Positions 43,857 to 54,673 of a DNA stretch of 64,000 nucleotides are shown one piece after another. Positions within the stretch are counted from its first letter, which is position 1. Each line of letters opens with the position of its first letter. The DNA is from Anthostomella pinea (Eukaryota > Ascomycota > Sordariomycetes > Xylariales > Xylariaceae). The notes below the pieces were generated by a model, which searched no databases, had not been told where the DNA came from, and saw only the letters and a program-made list of their open reading frames with translations. The position numbers and the translations under genes are program-made. Location: contig CAUWAG010000010.1 of NCBI GenBank assembly GCA_963556695.1, positions 5,394,001-5,458,000 of the forward strand. The letters are read 5' to 3'.

Positions 43857-46136
43857 TTAACGATTAGGTCGACGTAGCGGTATGACAGGATCCACAATCT
43901 CGTTCTCCCCTAGCATCGGCAGGAGACATGAAATCGTGACACTCGCCTGCTCTCCAAGGTCCCCGTGACCTTCCTCTGTGGATTGATCGTCACGTTCTTC
44001 CGAAGTAACGGCTCCTCCTATCAAGGGCATCGCCTCACCACCGGATTGAGTACCGCGGAATTGGTCATCACCATCGGATACATCATTTCCGCTAGATGTT
44101 TCGGCGAGGTTCGTTCCCAAGGTCTTAGCCGTGTCCGCTGCATCAGGAGGTACGCTGACGGCGTCTTCATTATTGGAAATGAGGACAGACTTCGAATCCA
44201 CACGATCATAGAAGAGCATAAAGACACCCCCTTGACCAAGGACAACGTCCTTGGACACTTCCCATACACTTTCGTCGCTCATCCGCCACCACTTCAAATC
44301 AGAATCTGAATCGATGTTCTCCGTGCTTCGGTCCCCCACCAATGTATCTTCGTCGTCCCGAATGCTGCTATCATCTTCGTTCAAGAGTGTATTGCAGCCT
44401 TTTTCAGAAGGTTCGTCTGTTTTCGGTGTACGAGCGGGGTGTCTTCGGTAACAAATGTAATGTCCATTCTCATGCCGACCCTGGTGAGTGATAACGGAAC
44501 GCAGCTGGTAGAAAGGACCGCTGATCTTGGATGGTTTGAGCTCTCCTGATACCATGGAGGACTTTGGGTCCGACAGCCACTGCTCCTCATCGCTTGATGT
44601 CGTGTTGCTCGACACCCCATCAGCTTCGACCTGGCCTTTCTCGTGGTTAGGCCAAGTGCCCGCACTCCCTAGACACCATGGACCGAGGTCAAGCAGCTCT
44701 GGGAACTGAACTGACGCAAGATTCTTGAACATTTTGCCGGTACGCTCGTCGAAAACCGACCTGTTTATATGAACAGCGAGGCTCTGCGGCGGCCGTGCTA
44801 TGACCATCTGTTTGGTCTTAGTCGAGTTGACCCGGTTCTTTTTCGGTATCTTGCACTTGTCGGCCAGCGTCTCCTCCTCGAAATCGTCTTCCTCCAGAGC
44901 GAGTTCGACAGCCTCAAGACGCGAAAGAGCCTCCTGTACTGACGCGTCCGCTGAGTCCATATCTCTACTTCTCGAGACGATTATATTCAAGAGTCTCTGG
45001 ATCTTCAACAGGGTGCACTTGGGACACTCCACCCCCTCAATGGCTTCGAGATCGGTGTAGGAGTCTAACCTCTCATAAAGGTCATGCGAGCCCTGGCCAA
45101 CCCCAAGACTCAGAGTGAGACAGTTAAATGGGATCATGGACAGACCCTCACAATAGCCACATTGGACACAGGCAACTCGCTGGGCTACCAAGCCTTCCAA
45201 TGGATTCTTTATGATTTTGACCTCTGAATTAGTTTTCGACAGGGTGGTCAAGGACTGATATCCACTGTCGTCGCTGTGCTGGCTGTCCTCGGTATCGTCC
45301 CTGGCGCCTACTGTCTCGAGGCCAGGCGGCCGGTACTGGGTCTTGGCAGCCCGCGTGACCTCCTTGTCGACCTCGTCTAGTATCTTGGAGAAGTATTCCT
45401 GGGCATCCTGCTGCTGCCATGTGTCGAGTGACTTCAACTTTCTTGGCGTCCACAGTGTCGCTCCATTGTTTGCAGCATCGGTCAGCTGGTTTATCAACTC
45501 CCGCAACGTGGCTGCTGAGCCCGAGTCGCGGTCACTCCTCGCTTGCTCGTGTACCAAAGCGGTTTCGAGGTAGTCTGGCAAGGTGTCCAACGATGACAGT
45601 CCTTGGAGGATGCTGTTCTGAAAGCAGGAGTTATCGTAGTTGCCTAGGCCGGGAGGTGAATCGGTGTTCTGCTTGACGAATGTACTGCCTGACAGGGTTG
45701 TAAGGCTTCTCCCAGCCTGGGCCACGGAACTGATGATGCCCCCCGGCTTGTCCATGCCAAGGATGCGCCGAAGGATTTCGCCCTTCGCAGCATGTGTGGT
45801 GGGTAGTTTGGGCAACATGGTCTTCGAGAGTGGGAACATGGGCGGATGGAGCCAGTTGTCGAGGAGGTAGAGTACCCTCGCGGGGGTGACAGCGATGATA
45901 AAATCCCATACAAGCTCGCCTGGATGTCTCGTGGGAGAGAAAGGCGAAGAATGTAAAGATTGGTAGACGATGGTGAAGGCAAGAAGTAGGAGAGGGACCA
46001 GCACGCCGGGCTGCAGTAGCCGCTCCCACAGAGTGTCGTAGATGTTGTTGCTGTGCGCAGAGGTATCGGGTCGGTCGGGCTGGAGCTGCTTCTCCAGGTG
46101 GTGAGAGCGCATTCTGGTTGGAGGTCGGTCGAGCAT
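43857..46136 (-). CDS. UBP1: Membrane-anchored ubiquitin carboxyl-terminal hydrolase (UBP1-type)
   Basis: USP-class cysteine protease removing ubiquitin from substrates; 759 aa, single exon. An N-terminal hydrophobic helix (VLVPLLLLAFTIVYQ, about 45-60) and a second hydrophobic stretch (about 77-93) suggest anchoring at the ER or another organelle. The Cys box is GLGNYDNSCFQNSILQGL with catalytic Cys171. A CxxC pair set (VQCGYC; VECPKC) marks the USP zinc ribbon. The His box is HENGHYICYRR, followed by KWWRMSDESVWEV and a VFMLFYDRV C-terminal strand. The acidic/Ser-rich insertion before the His box and the long tail are typical of fungal Ubp1. Met9 is an alternative start. It diverges from ALB1. 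Confidence 0.88.
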   Translation of the reverse strand: MLDRPPTRMRSHHLEKQLQPDRPDTSAHSNNIYDTLWERLLQPGVLVPLLLLAFTIVYQSLHSSPFSPTRHPGELVWDFIIAVTPARVLYLLDNWLHPPMFPLSKTMLPKLPTTHAAKGEILRRILGMDKPGGIISSVAQAGRSLTTLSGSTFVKQNTDSPPGLGNYDNSCFQNSILQGLSSLDTLPDYLETALVHEQARSDRDSGSAATLRELINQLTDAANNGATLWTPRKLKSLDTWQQQDAQEYFSKILDEVDKEVTRAAKTQYRPPGLETVGARDDTEDSQHSDDSGYQSLTTLSKTNSEVKIIKNPLEGLVAQRVACVQCGYCEGLSMIPFNCLTLSLGVGQGSHDLYERLDSYTDLEAIEGVECPKCTLLKIQRLLNIIVSRSRDMDSADASVQEALSRLEAVELALEEDDFEEETLADKCKIPKKNRVNSTKTKQMVIARPPQSLAVHINRSVFDERTGKMFKNLASVQFPELLDLGPWCLGSAGTWPNHEKGQVEADGVSSNTTSSDEEQWLSDPKSSMVSGELKPSKISGPFYQLRSVITHQGRHENGHYICYRRHPARTPKTDEPSEKGCNTLLNEDDSSIRDDEDTLVGDRSTENIDSDSDLKWWRMSDESVWEVSKDVVLGQGGVFMLFYDRVDSKSVLISNNEDAVSVPPDAADTAKTLGTNLAETSSGNDVSDGDDQFRGTQSGGEAMPLIGGAVTSEERDDQSTEEGHGDLGEQASVTISCLLPMLGENEIVDPVIPLRRPNR

Positions 46137-46621
46137 GTGGTTGCGTTGTTGGTGTTCAGGGTCGAGCGGGAGGGACGAGTCTAGGAAAGGGCAGGACAGC
46201 CATGTCAGGGAGGTCGGTATCTCTTGAGTCGGTCGGAGTTGCGCGCTCGTGGCTTGTGAAGTGCGTTACCGCGAAGGACGGTGGGAAAGACAAGGCGTTC
46301 GATGTCACGATCGCATCCAAGGCGTGCGCGCAAGTCGTGTTGTTCAAAGTAGGCAAGATGGGACAGATGGCACGGAAGTCAATAGCGTACCGGTAGCATG
46401 GCAAAGTCGACGGACTGTGGACAGGTTGTATTTTAGCGGGCCGGGGCCATGGCTGCGGGCATTGCCATCAGTCCTTATCGCTGTTATCGTATCGTATCTT
46501 AATCGCATCTTTTTGGCGGGGTAGAATTTATGGGAGACGGTCTGAATTCTGGCCGCTATCACCACCCACAATCGACAGAAACAGGACAAAGACAAAGACA
46601 CCCACGCAGGCAGCACCAACT
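46137..46621. promoter_or_regulatory. Shared divergent promoter UBP1/ALB1
   Basis: About 485 bp between outward-facing starts. The ALB1 side carries a C/A-rich leader just before its ATG. No operator recognised. Confidence 0.5.
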
Positions 46622-47212
46622 ATGGCGAAACCTGGCTTGGGAAAGAAGAAGAAAGGTGACCTGGCGACTGCAGCGAAACATTCACTGCACCAATTGAGGC
46701 TAACATTATCTACAGCGCCATCTGTTCACTCGCGCGCTGCGAGACGAGCCACCTCGCCCAGCATCAACACCGACAAGTCCCTGAAGAATGTCCAGCCCCC
46801 TGCCGACTCGGTTAACCACCGCCCCTCGGTGCTTGCGATCCACCAGGGAGCGGGCGTCTCGAAGAAGCAGAAGAAGGGCAGACAACTGACCTCGAAGGCT
46901 CTAAGAAGACAGGAGAAGGACCAGGAACGTGCTGCCGCCATCCTGGAGAGAACACAGCAGAAAGTGGCCAAGAGCAAAGACCAGTCTCGAGTCATACAGT
47001 CGAGGAGTAAGACGTGGGACGAAGTCAACCAGCAGATACCGGCGGGCAAGAGTGATCCCAAGCAAAATACAGTTGGAGAGGAGGAATGGGAGGATCAGGG
47101 CGAATCCGAGTTCGACGAGGAGATGGGCGAGGCGGACGGCGGGAAGCCACAGGAAAAGACTGACGTTGCCGTGGCCACGTCTATGGACGCGGATGATGAT
47201 GCGATACTGTAA
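46622..47212 (+). CDS. ALB1: Ribosome biogenesis protein Alb1
   Basis: Shuttling pre-60S factor that partners Arx1 during nuclear export of the large ribosomal subunit. Two exons, 46622-46655 and 46716-47212; the 60-bp intron has a GTGACC donor and GCTAAC branch. The product is 176 aa. The exon join gives GKKKKAPSVHSRAARRATSP, the family hallmark, followed by TDKSLKNV. The middle is basic and coiled (KALRRQEKDQERAAAILERT) and the tail is acidic. Reading through without splicing stays open by chance because the intron has no in-frame stop, but adds non-conserved residues; the spliced form is preferred. Confidence 0.85.
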   Translation: MAKPGLGKKKKGDLATAAKHSLHQLRLTLSTAPSVHSRAARRATSPSINTDKSLKNVQPPADSVNHRPSVLAIHQGAGVSKKQKKGRQLTSKALRRQEKDQERAAAILERTQQKVAKSKDQSRVIQSRSKTWDEVNQQIPAGKSDPKQNTVGEEEWEDQGESEFDEEMGEADGGKPQEKTDVAVATSMDADDDAIL

Positions 47213-47553
47213 TCGCACATTTAATTCATGTTCCAAAGGGCTTATGTTACAGGCGTTAAGGGGAGATACATCGTCTCACAGATACCACCTTCAATTTCAC
47301 CATCCGTGTTCTCCAATTCCATCACCACCTGTCTTCAGTTTGAATGACCACCTGCAGTCCCACATGCAATATTCAACCACTTTCAGCACCCCACGCCCCA
47401 CTAAGAGACAGGGCCTGCAAGCCAAGTTTTGGCGGCATCTCTTCAAAGCTCCCCGGCTCCACTCAAATGTAACCTTCATGGCTTCTCCAGAAAGTCGAAT
47501 AGTTCAACTTCGTACCCCCCGACCCTATCGCCCTCGCGCACGCATCGCCCACA
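47213..47553. other. Intergenic, ALB1 3' side / MFAP1 promoter
   Basis: Spacer of 341 bp between two plus-strand genes. No additional feature seen. Confidence 0.55.
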
Positions 47554-49020
47554 ATGCCGCCGAAACGCATGACAGCAAACCCCGTCAAACCCTCGCGGTA
47601 CCGCGCAGGCAAAGCGACCGGCGCCTCCTCGTCCGAATCCGACTCAGAAGGCAGCGACGCCGAAGCCGAGCAACCACAACAGCAGAAGCAGCAGCCAGAG
47701 CGCAAGATCGCACCCCCGCCGAAAGTCCCGAGCGCCGGCAAGATAATCAGCAACCTCGGCAAGGTCGACCTCAACGAGCGGCGGCGACAGGGGCAGGAGG
47801 CAGAGGAGCGGCGCGTTGCCGCCGAGAAAGCCGCCCGCCTAGCCGCTGAGGAAGGTTTCGTGACAGAGAGCGAAGAGGATGAGGACGCGGAAGAGGATGG
47901 GAGCGAAGAGGAAAGCGGCGATGGTGAAGATGAAGAGGAGGAGAGCAGCGAAGAAGAGGCGCCGAGACGGCCGATGTTGAAGCCCAAGTTTGTGCCAAAA
48001 AGCCAACGGGGGAAGGGTAAAACCGAGTCCGGCAAAGACCAAGACGAGGAAGCCAAGTTCGCCGAGGAAGAGGCCCGTAAGAAGAAGGCCATGGACGACA
48101 TGGTCGAGGAGCAGATGCGCAAAGATGCCGCTGCGCGCGCAGCCGGCAAGAAGCACTGGGACGATGTCATAGACGAGGAAGACGACGTCGATACCGAGGA
48201 CGACAAAGACCCCGAGGCCGAGCTCGCAGCGTGGAAGCTACGGGAACTGAAGCGCATCAAGCGGGAGCGCGAAGCCATAGAGGCACGTGAGAAAGAGCGC
48301 GAGGAAGTCGAGCGCCGTCGCAACCTGACCGAGGAAGAGCGCAAGGCCGAGGACGAAGCCTTCCTGGCCAAGCAGAAGGACGAAAAGGACGCCAAGGGCA
48401 AGATGTCGTACATGCAGAAGTACTTCCACAAGGGCGCCTTCTACCAGGACGACGCCGAGGCCGAGGGGCTGGCCAAGCGCGACGTCATGGGCGCGCGCTT
48501 CGCCGACGACATCAAGAACCGCGAGCTGCTGCCCAAGGCCCTGCAGATCCGCGACGCCACCAAGATCGGCAAGAAGGGCGCTACGAAGTACCGCGATCTG
48601 AAGTCCGAGGACACGGGCCAGTGGGGCGACTTCCGCGATACGCGGCCCGGCAAGGGGTTCGATCGGTTCGACGTGGACGACAGGTTCAAATCCGACCGCG
48701 ATCGCGAGAGGATTGGGCCGGGCGGAGCGAACGCAGTGCCTCTAGGGGACCGGAAGTCTGTGCCTGGTGCGCCAGAGGGCCCCAGGAATCCGGGCCGCGG
48801 ACGGGATAGCGATAGGTATCGAGAACGGGACAGAGATGGCAGCCGTGATCGGAATAGCTACCGCCCGCGAGATGACTATGACCGGCGGAGGGAGCATTCG
48901 AGATCGAGGTCTCCAAGAAGGTCCGACCGCGATTATCACAGCAGCCGGAGGAAGAGAGATTCCTCACGGGACACTGATCGCTACGAGAGTGACAAGAGAC
49001 GAAGGATAGATACCAGATAA
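47554..49020 (+). CDS. Spliceosomal protein MFAP1 (micro-fibrillar-associated protein 1 C-terminal family)
   Basis: Component of the spliceosomal B complex in eukaryotes; 488 aa, one exon. The N-terminal half is strongly acidic with Glu/Asp/Ser tracts. The core MFAP1 domain spans roughly 130-390, with KPKFVPKSQR, then a long charged helix (AAWKLRELKRIKREREAIEA) and MSYMQKYFHKGAFYQ, then YRDLKSEDTGQWGDFR. The C-terminus is an Arg/Asp/Ser-rich RD/RS-like tail, fitting interaction with RNA-processing factors. The start MPPKRMTANP gives the conserved KPSRYRAGK soon after. High GC and strong codon bias match neighbouring housekeeping genes. Confidence 0.9.
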   Translation: MPPKRMTANPVKPSRYRAGKATGASSSESDSEGSDAEAEQPQQQKQQPERKIAPPPKVPSAGKIISNLGKVDLNERRRQGQEAEERRVAAEKAARLAAEEGFVTESEEDEDAEEDGSEEESGDGEDEEEESSEEEAPRRPMLKPKFVPKSQRGKGKTESGKDQDEEAKFAEEEARKKKAMDDMVEEQMRKDAAARAAGKKHWDDVIDEEDDVDTEDDKDPEAELAAWKLRELKRIKREREAIEAREKEREEVERRRNLTEEERKAEDEAFLAKQKDEKDAKGKMSYMQKYFHKGAFYQDDAEAEGLAKRDVMGARFADDIKNRELLPKALQIRDATKIGKKGATKYRDLKSEDTGQWGDFRDTRPGKGFDRFDVDDRFKSDRDRERIGPGGANAVPLGDRKSVPGAPEGPRNPGRGRDSDRYRERDRDGSRDRNSYRPRDDYDRRREHSRSRSPRRSDRDYHSSRRKRDSSRDTDRYESDKRRRIDTR

Positions 49021-49187
49021 GAAACGGGCCATAATGGGCGCGAATGTTCATGCATTCATGACAGCTTCGTTGAGCAATTGTACATACATACGACTATCAA
49101 ACCTCGTACCTGCCCGCCGCCTACTGATGCATCCGATGGGCCTCCTAAACCTGACCGTAGACCGTGATTCGTCGTTCTCCTACGTGA

Positions 49188-51387
49188 TTATATCCTCGTG
49201 ATCTCCACCCTCGCTCTCTCAAACACTCTGTGGCCAACCATGCTGCCGCTGGTAGCCTCCTCCTCCGTCAGCTTGGGCGGATAGAGTGTCATGCGCGCAT
49301 ATGTGCCCGCGCCTCTCCGTTTCGAGAGGTAGCCCGGGTTGATTACCAGCACACTTTCTACGACCTACAGACACGCCTCGGTCAGCAAACGACTCGCCAG
49401 ACATGCTCGGATATCAGGAATGGTAGACTCACCCTTGCAAACGGCGGCAACGCACTAGGCACGACCACGACATCAGGCCGTACGTTGACCATCTCGCCGA
49501 GCTTCAAGTAGCTCGTGTCGAGCATGGCGCCTGTCGGCAGCCCCTCCTCCGTGCCGGCCTTGGGCAGCTTCGAACAGTCGACGGGCGGGAACACGGGGTA
49601 GTAGTGGCGCTGCTCGATCAGGTAGCGCGCGATGCGCGAAAGCAGGTTCGGGTCGGCGGCGCGCGGGCCCACGAGCTCCTGGTGCCGCAGGTCCCACAGG
49701 ACGTCCTGCGACGACAAGCCCAAAACCGTCTCGTTGACCGAGAGCGTCATCGGGTTGCCGATGATCTTGGCCGTCTTGGGCAGGCCCAGCTCCTTGCGCG
49801 GGAACGGCTCCTGCGGCCAGGCGACGTGCTTGGCGATGGCGTCGCGCACCGACGGGATCAGCAGGATCGTGACGCTGGGGTTCGCGGCGGCCAGCCGGTT
49901 CAGCGCCGGCGAGATCATGTACTTGAAGACGGTCGTCAGGGTCGCCGTGTCCGGGTCGATGGTCGCGTCCTCGGGCAGGTCGAAGTCGCCCGTTGCGATG
50001 AGCGGGTGGTCGACGTCGATGAAGGGCCCCGTCAGCACGAGCACGTCGGCGTACGTGTCAGCGGCCTGGCTGCAGAGGGCGTGCAGCGGTTCGAAGTCGA
50101 GGTTGTCGTCGGCTGAGTAGGGGCCCGAACTGAAGATAACGTTCAGGGGTGCGGGCTCGTCGTCCGAGTCCATCGCGTCCGGACCTCCTCGGAGCTTCTC
50201 CCTGTGCGCGTCGATGGCGGCTGGTGATGAGGCGGCATTGTGCAGCAGGGGTATCTCCATCACCTCGTGAACTACAAACTCGTGCCCTGCCGAGTTGATG
50301 CCCTTGAATGCGACGGTCTGTCCGGGGAAGAACTGGTATCGTCCGTTGAGCTTCTGCAGATTCAGCGGGATCCTGCGACCTCCCCCCGTTCGTCTCGCCG
50401 TCTCCATTACGAGCGATGCGGCGTTCAGCTTGCCTTCGGACGAATCTGACGCGATTCGGCCAACAGCTACAATCTCAGTCGTGCTCTGGCTGGCGGCGCT
50501 GCCAAACTCGCTCTCGTCCAGTTTATGATGATCTCTCACCAGGATTGCGAACTCGTCTATCCGGTCATCCAGAATCTCCGATGCTTCCGACGACTTCATG
50601 GCCAAGGTCTTGTAGCCCAGTTTCTTCTGGTCTGAAGCGGCCGTCAATTTGATTCTTGACTCTGGGTACGGTGCGATTGGAGGATCCGCAGGCTTGAGAT
50701 GTTCATTTAGAACCTCAATTACATCACCCGGGTTCTGCCGATCGTTGAATGAAGACGGCCTATGATGGTTCAGTGCTTCCGGTGATTATAGGCGTGAAGT
50801 GGTAGAGACAACTTACGGGATTGCGTTCATAGAGTCTAGTAGTTGGTTTTCTAATCGCATAGGGCTCTTGTAGTCTGGTGAGCTGCTAGGAATATTACCC
50901 TTGACTCGGTACATGGAAGGAGTCTCGAGCTGGTTTCTCCTTTTCGCTGCGCTCTTGTTCAGCTTCCCCGTCGCTGGCGTATTAGGGACCATGCCGTCCA
51001 ACCTAAGCAGAGTCAGCATGCCAGGCCGGCCTCGATAGGTATCCCGTCATCGACGTACATGCCGAATACATCGCCTCCATTCTTGACAGCTGCGCGGGGA
51101 GTTGAGCCTGACCGCTTCTCTGTCTTGATGTGGACGTGGTGCGAGCGGTTGCTTCGCTCCAGGGCATCTTGTATGTCTTGCTTCAATGCCCGTAAGGTTT
51201 GGACGGACAACCTCATCTCATCCATGTCCATCTTTATGCAGTAGGACTCCCACTTGAAGAACAGGTCCTGCGGAGACAGCGAATGCATTCGCATGATGGA
51301 CTGGAGTTCGGCGACAACATCGGGTTCGAGTTCTTTGTCTCCGACTGCGAACAGTTCATTCAATTCTTGCAGGTCTGTTTCAGACAT
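49188..51387 (-). CDS. POL12: DNA polymerase alpha-primase subunit B (Pol12)
   Basis: Regulatory B subunit of the polymerase alpha-primase complex at replication origins. Four exons (51387-51059, 51002-50817, 50759-49433, 49364-49188) with introns of 56, 57 and 68 bp give 672 aa. The N-terminal helical domain (MSETDLQELNELFAVGDKEL) is followed by a linker with LDGMVPNTPATGKLN across junction 1 and NDRQNPGDVIEVLNEHL after junction 2. The OB fold then the inactive calcineurin-like phosphoesterase domain follow: NVIFSSGPYSADDNLDFEPL, VLTGPFIDVDHPLI, ILLIPSVRDA. Exon 4 supplies the conserved end (VLVINPGYLSKRRGAGTYAR). It diverges from the Pdr16-like gene. Confidence 0.93.
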
Positions 51388-51912
51388 TTTGTTGTGTACT
51401 TATCAGGTTACAAGATGTCTGTGTCGGTTTGAGTGGTTGACGCGGATCAGTGACAATGCTTGGCCTCGTTGTAGAAAGTCGTTGAAGATTGAAGATGTCT
51501 GTGAGGGAGACGCGGTTTCGATTTCTGTCGACGCGTCTGGTCGTGTTAATTGATTTATTGACAGGGCTCTTTTTCAGCGGCCTTCCAGTGATCTATGAGA
51601 CCCCGAGACCCCCACCTTAGCACCATCTCGGCACCAGTCTAGCAGGGATCATGGCCCGGGCTGCCGGGCCCCTGGCTGCAGCGGTCATTACGCAACCAAT
51701 ATGGAAGGGTCCATCCAATTCAATAATTTCACTTCTCGAGCTCTGAAAGGAGGCTGACAACTTTGAACCCCCCATACCTAACGTGCCTCCTGATTATATC
51801 AAGCCCATTTCCTCCTGCGGCTTCATTCAACCTATGAGAACCTCCTGCTTGACTTGTTCGCCCAATCTACTTCATCGTTCAAAACGCAACCACACCAAAA
51901 ACTAACCTCAGA
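51388..51912. promoter_or_regulatory. Shared divergent promoter POL12/PDR16-like
   Basis: 525 bp between the starts. One MluI-box-like ACGCGT sits at about 51531, on the POL12 side; such MCB elements drive G1/S genes in fungi, so this is a plausible replication-gene site, inferred from sequence alone. Confidence 0.5.
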
Positions 51913-52986
51913 ATGGCTACAGACGAGAAGGACACTGCTGGTGTTCTCCAAGTCCCCCTTGCGGCTCCCAATGCCGGCAGTGCTCCACCCGAGAAGCCTG
52001 TCCTCACCGCGGATCAGCAAACCAAATACAATGGTCTTCTAGAGAAAGTCAAGACCTGGACAGATGTCTCGGCGACCAAGGGCAAGGAAGGCCCCCTGAC
52101 CGACAGCGAGAGGATGTGGCTCACGAGAGAATGTCTCCTGCGATATCTCAGAGCGACAAAGTGGAACCAGAAGGACTCCGAGAAGCGCATTCTCGAGACC
52201 CTGACTTGGCGAAGAGAGTACGGGGTCGAGGAGCTGACGGCGGACCATGTCGGACCTGAGAACGAGACCGGCAAGCAAATCATCGTGGGCTACGACAAGC
52301 AGGCCCGCCCTTGCCTCTACTTGAGCCCAGGCCGCCAGAACACCGACGTATCACCACGACAGAACCAGCACCTGGTGTTCATGCTCGAACGTGTCATCGA
52401 GCTCATGCCCGCTCACCAGGAGACTTTGAGTCTGCTAATCAACTTCAAGTCGAGCAAGAACCGCTCCAACACCGCCCCCGGTATCGGTCAAGGTCGGGAG
52501 GTACTGAACATCCTCCAGACGCATTACCCGGAGAGACTGGGACGAGCTATGATCATCAATGGTAAGCTGCGGCTATACTCAAGATGGGAATCCTATTAGC
52601 TAGTAGGTCGCTAACACGATCGAACAGTTCCCTGGGTCGTGTGGGGTTTCTTCAAGCTGATCACGCCTTTCATTGACCCCCTGACGCGGGAGAAGCTGAA
52701 GTTCAACGAGGACATGGCCCAATACGTTCCCAAGGAACAGCTGTGGAGCGAATTCACGGGCGGTGAACTGCAATTTGATTACGACCATTCTGTCTACTGG
52801 CCAGCGTTGCAGAAGCTCTGCGCTGAACGACGTGCCGAGTGGACGCAAAGATGGGAGGCTGGAGGCAAGCAGGTTGGCGAGACGGAGGATTATCTCAAAG
52901 GCCTTGTCCCAGAAGGACTGTCGCCGTCAACTCCAGCCCCTGCCGTGGTAGAAAATGAGAGCAAGATGGCAACTAAGGAAGCCTAG
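51913..52986 (+). CDS. Sec14-like phosphatidylinositol transfer protein (Pdr16/Csr1 type)
   Basis: CRAL-TRIO lipid-transfer protein, 335 aa, expected to exchange phosphatidylinositol or sterol between membranes and affect azole tolerance in yeast relatives. Exons 51913-52561 and 52628-52986; the 66-bp intron (GTAAGC ... ACAG) joins RAMIIN to VPWVVWGFFKLITPFIDP. The CRAL-TRIO N-terminal helices lie at about 60-110 (RECLLRYLRATKWNQKDSEK). The lipid-binding lobe spans about 125-285, with PCLYLSPGRQNT, ILQTHYPERLGRAMIIN and the gate helix region REKLKFNEDMAQYVPKEQL. The C-terminal tail is low-complexity. ATG at 51913 follows a C/A-rich leader. Which Sfh paralogue it is stays open. Confidence 0.88.
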
Positions 52987-53524
52987 GGTGCCCCGAAACC
53001 CTGATGGGTTGAAGTCTGAAAATAGCTTTGCTTTTTTAGAGGTGGTCGTTTCCAAAGAGCATAGAGAGAGACATGATCTGGCGTTTGCTTTGGGGAGAGT
53101 TTCAGTACCTAGACTAAGCTGCCATCGACTAATAGAGTATTCATAAATGTCGTTGAGCTGAGACAGTCTTGCAGTATGGTGACACGCCCCAAAATAAGCA
53201 TACAGTGCACTGCGACCTTGCTTTAGGAGGAGCAAGAGATACCCGACATGTTCTAGTCTTTCCTGTAGGTAGTGTCGGGATAGGGGGTGGTTGTAAGTCA
53301 CTAAAAAGTACCGATACACCCCGGTGGCTGTGCGATGTGCGATGTGCGCGCCTCCAGTCCCAACCTAAGCTCCAGTGATCCACAGAGAGGACTGTGGTGG
53401 GACTTCGAGGAGCAACCTTCAATTGCACCAACGCGCGACAGCTCCGGACGATTACTACTACAACACCTTGAATACGGGAACACGATCACGAACCCGAACC
53501 TAGTGAGCCAGAAGACACAACGCA
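52987..53524. other. Intergenic, TRS31 promoter region
   Basis: About 540 bp between two plus-strand genes. Only short frames; no repeat or RNA gene seen. Confidence 0.5.
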
Positions 53525-54259
53525 ATGTCGAATATGCAGCCCAGCAAGGGCAGCGGCAAAGAGCAGCCGGGTCTGCGCTACCCGACCAACGGCAAGACAA
53601 TCTACCACCGGCCCTTGAACCGAACCAAGACGGCCGAGCTCAGCGGCGCAAGCTTCGCCTACCTGTTCGCCGAGATGGTGAGCTATGCGTCCAAGAGGAT
53701 AGAGAGCATCCAGGACCTAGAGAAGCGGTAAGCAGACATGCTCGCCCCTTGGTGTCCCTTGTCCCTTGTCTAACGCAAGCCCGCCAGACTCAACGTGCAA
53801 GGCCACCCGATCGGTCTGAAGCTCCTCGACCTTCTCCTCTACCGCGAGCCGGCGCGGTCGCAGACGCGGCCCCTCAACATCATCGCGCTGCTGCACTTCA
53901 TCAAGCTCAACGTGTGGCAGCACCTGTTCGGCGCGGCGGCCGACGGGCTGGAGAAGTCGTCGGACCCAGCGAAGCCTGACGAGTATATGATCATCGACAA
54001 CGAGCCGCTCGTCAACCGCTACGTCAGCGTCCCCCGGGACATGAGCCAGCTCAACTGCGCCGCCTACGTCGCGGGCATTATAGAGGGCGTCTGCGACGGC
54101 GCCGCGTTTCCCGCCCGCGTCACCGCCCACAGCGTCGGCCGCCAGGAGGACGGCGGCGCGAGTGGCGCCCCCGCCGAGATGTGGCCCGGCCGCACCGTGT
54201 TCCTGGTCAAGTTCGCGCCCGAGGTCATGGAGCGGGAGGGCTACCTGGGGAAGGGCTGA
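53525..54259 (+). CDS. TRS31: TRAPP complex subunit Trs31 (TRAPPC5)
   Basis: Core Bet3-family subunit of TRAPP complexes that activate Rab GTPases in ER-Golgi and later traffic. Two exons, 53525-53727 and 53788-54259; the 60-bp intron has GTAAGC and a TCTAAC branch. The product is 224 aa. Landmarks: YHRPLNRTKTAELSGASFAY, LFAEMVSYASKRIESIQDLE, then across the junction KRLNVQGHPIGLKLLDLL and REPARSQTRPLNIIALLHFI. The C-terminal half has FGAAADGLEKS, EYMIIDNEPLVNRYVSVPRD and LNCAAYVAGIIEGVCDGAAF. All fit Trs31. Alternative Met4 exists. Convergent with the small unknown gene downstream. Confidence 0.93.
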
Positions 54260-54673
54260 TTGGTATGTATACATGAATTTTCTCTCGTAAGAGCGCGTTA
54301 GAGAAAGAGCAGGAGGTGGATTAGCATGCATTGCAAGGCGTTTCGGAGGGTCGGTTTGGAGTTCTGGTGGATTTATATTCACAGGCATGATATCATGGCA
54401 TCACATTGACAGAGCCGGTTGCACCAAGTCTGTCTGTTGGAGGCTTACGCCCAAGTTCATTTAAAGCTCTTGAGCGCCCCAGGAGCAATCCTCCCAGTTC
54501 CGTACCAGACGCCTGAGCATGCCGTGTCCTACCTACAACGCCCACCCAAGAATGCAAACGCTTGTTCCCAGCCGCGGCCGACTCATCCATCATCAGCAGA
54601 AAGCACGTCGAAAAAGCTCCCCCAAAACTCCACCAGCAGCACATATATTTTCACAACTCCCCCGTCCCCATCA
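54260..54673. other. Convergent intergenic region
   Basis: 414 bp between stop codons of TRS31 and the following minus-strand gene. Overlapping frames are shadows only. Confidence 0.6.

Noticed and set aside
47463..48431. 322-codon minus-strand frame antisense to MFAP1.
   Set aside because: Poly-Ser/Arg translation is the mirror of the acidic Glu/Asp-rich MFAP1 exon; a shadow frame.
53335..53979. 214-codon plus-strand frame overlapping TRS31.
   Set aside because: It is the alternative frame of TRS31 exons read through the intron; the Trs31 frame carries the conserved residues.
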